Shown here one piece after another: positions 5,255 to 6,014 of a DNA stretch of 6,014 nucleotides. The position numbers were made by a program, and so were the translations under genes. The stretch covers positions 1-6,014 of the forward strand of contig JAAZDH010000336.1 in the NCBI GenBank assembly GCA_012512865.1, in the 5' to 3' direction. Each line of letters starts with the position of its first letter. The stretch's first letter is position 1. Below the pieces are notes generated by a model. The model was not told the origin of the DNA. It worked only from the letters and a program-made list of their open reading frames with translations, and made no database searches. Source of the DNA: Clostridiaceae bacterium (lineage in GTDB: Bacteria; Bacillota; Clostridia; Acetivibrionales; DUMC01).

Positions 5255-5733
5255 CTAAATAAATGTTGTATAATTTAGAATTTCTTTTTGCTATCCGCTA
5301 CAAGTTGTTTAATATCGCCAGTTCTAAAGAAACGCATATTTAGCGTTAGATTTAATGCAACACAGAGTACAACATAAAAATGAAAAAATTACAAAAAAAT
5401 AAACACCCTAATAGCGCAAATTGGCGTATTTATCTTATTTGTTAGTATTGTTCAACTGTTAAACTGGCGAAAAGCTAAATATTACATTATAGAGGATAAA
5501 ATATTACACCCAAATTTAATTAATTAATGATATAATTATAATGCAGTTAAGATATGCAATTATATTAATCACGGCGTATCATCACGCTATACAAGCTTAA
5601 CAAGAAACAAGTTTGCGGGTATATTTGATACTAACAAGCCGGCTAAAGCATCAAGGAAGGGCTTGCCAAGAAACGGGTTTACATCTATGCACATTATTGC
5701 ACTTTATTATATTCAAAGGGAAGGAGTGTTGGC
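5255..5733. other. AT-rich non-coding region and leader before the 3' gene
   Basis: No convincing gene is seen; short reading frames such as 5380-5445 (21 codons) lack a ribosome binding site. -10-like TATAAT boxes occur at 5269-5274, 5531-5536 and 5537-5542, none with a good -35 box. Small hairpins can form at 5331-5347 (AACGC with GCGTT) and 5635-5665 (CAAGCC with GGCTTG). CAAGAAACAAGTTTGC (5601-5616) recurs as CAAGAAACGGGTTTAC (5667-5682). From the TATAAT pair, the leader of the next gene would be about 185 nt. It does not match a riboswitch class I know. Confidence 0.4.
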
Positions 5734-6014
5734 ATGGCGCCTATCAAGGAATGGTTTGGCGGTTATAATGTTATATTCAGCTGGTTTGAGCGAAACTATG
5801 GTTATAGCGCGCTGGAAGATTACTGGAAATATATAGCTGAAAACTGTTTTGAAGAAGTGATAGAGAAATTTAAAGAAGGGGGGCTTACTGCAATAAAGGA
5901 TTATTTCGAGTATACTTTTAGCCTTGATGACGGGGAATGCAGGACAAGCCTTGAAAATGGAAAGCTAACGATAGAAATTGTAAAATGCCCGGATTATGAG
6001 TTTATGAAATCCTC
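5734..6014 (+). CDS. Uncharacterised protein, N-terminal part (cut by window edge)
   Basis: An open frame of 93 codons runs off the window end. The start ATG (5734-5736) follows AAGGAG (5721-5726) by 7 nt, and codon use looks normal for the window (higher GC than the spacer before it). The visible protein has no signal peptide or membrane segment and is rich in aromatic and acidic residues: WFGGYNVIFSWFERNYGYSA, then LEDYWKYIAENCFEEVIEKF, which looks like a helix, then KEGGLTAIKDYFEYTFSLDD, and a short beta-like part ending IEIVKCPDYEFMKSS. The pattern 'EDYWxYIAENCF ... KCP' resembles a family of uncharacterised cytoplasmic proteins of anaerobic bacteria, some annotated near L-2-amino-thiazoline-4-carboxylic acid hydrolase-like proteins. 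That link is from memory and weak, and the C-terminal half needed to judge it is missing. Conserved Cys residues (38, 69, 82) could matter but no motif is complete. Being a real gene is likely; function is unknown. Confidence 0.75.
   Translation, partial: MAPIKEWFGGYNVIFSWFERNYGYSALEDYWKYIAENCFEEVIEKFKEGGLTAIKDYFEYTFSLDDGECRTSLENGKLTIEIVKCPDYEFMKS

Noticed and set aside
5380..5445. Short frame MKKLQKNKHPN... of 21 codons
   Set aside because: No ribosome binding site, AT-rich composition, and no stable domain or signal peptide; likely chance.
5315..5470. Nine-base inverted repeat TCGCCAGTT / AACTGGCGA bounding 156 bp, like a small transposable element
   Set aside because: In about 800 bp of DNA roughly one such 9-bp pair is expected by chance. 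There is no clear target-site duplication and the repeats do not extend.
5541..5600. Short frame of 19 codons in the leader of the 3' gene
   Set aside because: No Shine-Dalgarno sequence before the ATG and no sign of a leader peptide such as repeated codons.

Overview
The window looks like part of a chromosome from a Clostridia-type Firmicute. Three things suggest this: strong AGGAGG-type ribosome binding sites, a NiCo (czcD) riboswitch coupled to an intrinsic terminator, and AT-rich spacers (clearly AT-richer than the genes) between genes of medium GC. The genus cannot be told from the sequence.

Layout. On the left, reading leftwards, a LacI-family repressor gene (about 420-1442) is followed after a 64-bp gap by the 5' part of a ThuA-domain gene (1-355, cut by the window edge). 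They are probably one transcript. A strong promoter for this unit sits at 1549-1577, and a 16-bp near-palindrome with a central CG (1535-1550) overlaps its -10 box and start point, as expected for an autoregulating LacI-type operator. Reading rightwards from the same intergenic region is a 689-residue lipoprotein (1733-3802) with a signal peptide, a short tandem-repeat linker and a C-terminal PQQ-type beta-propeller. A convergent gene (3858-4757, minus strand) encodes a cation diffusion facilitator (CDF) metal exporter.

The best-defined regulatory element is upstream of the CDF gene. Positions 4823-4918 (minus strand) match the NiCo riboswitch aptamer in conserved segments and in helix order. 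It is followed by a terminator hairpin (4788-4843) that shares bases with the last aptamer helix. This predicts metal-induced read-through into the exporter and points to Co2+, Ni2+ or Fe2+ rather than only zinc as the relevant metal.

From about 4930 to 5733 there is roughly 800 bp of AT-rich DNA with no convincing gene. It holds degenerate TTAAGYC repeats near the CDF promoter, a strong orphan plus-strand terminator (5208-5254) that may end a small RNA, and a repeat-containing leader before a new plus-strand gene (5734 to the window end) of unknown function.

The most notable oddities are these: the LacI gene has no normal start codon giving a whole helix-turn-helix; its hinge helix carries Phe where Leu is usual; and the CDF has Glu at a position usually occupied by His in the membrane metal site.
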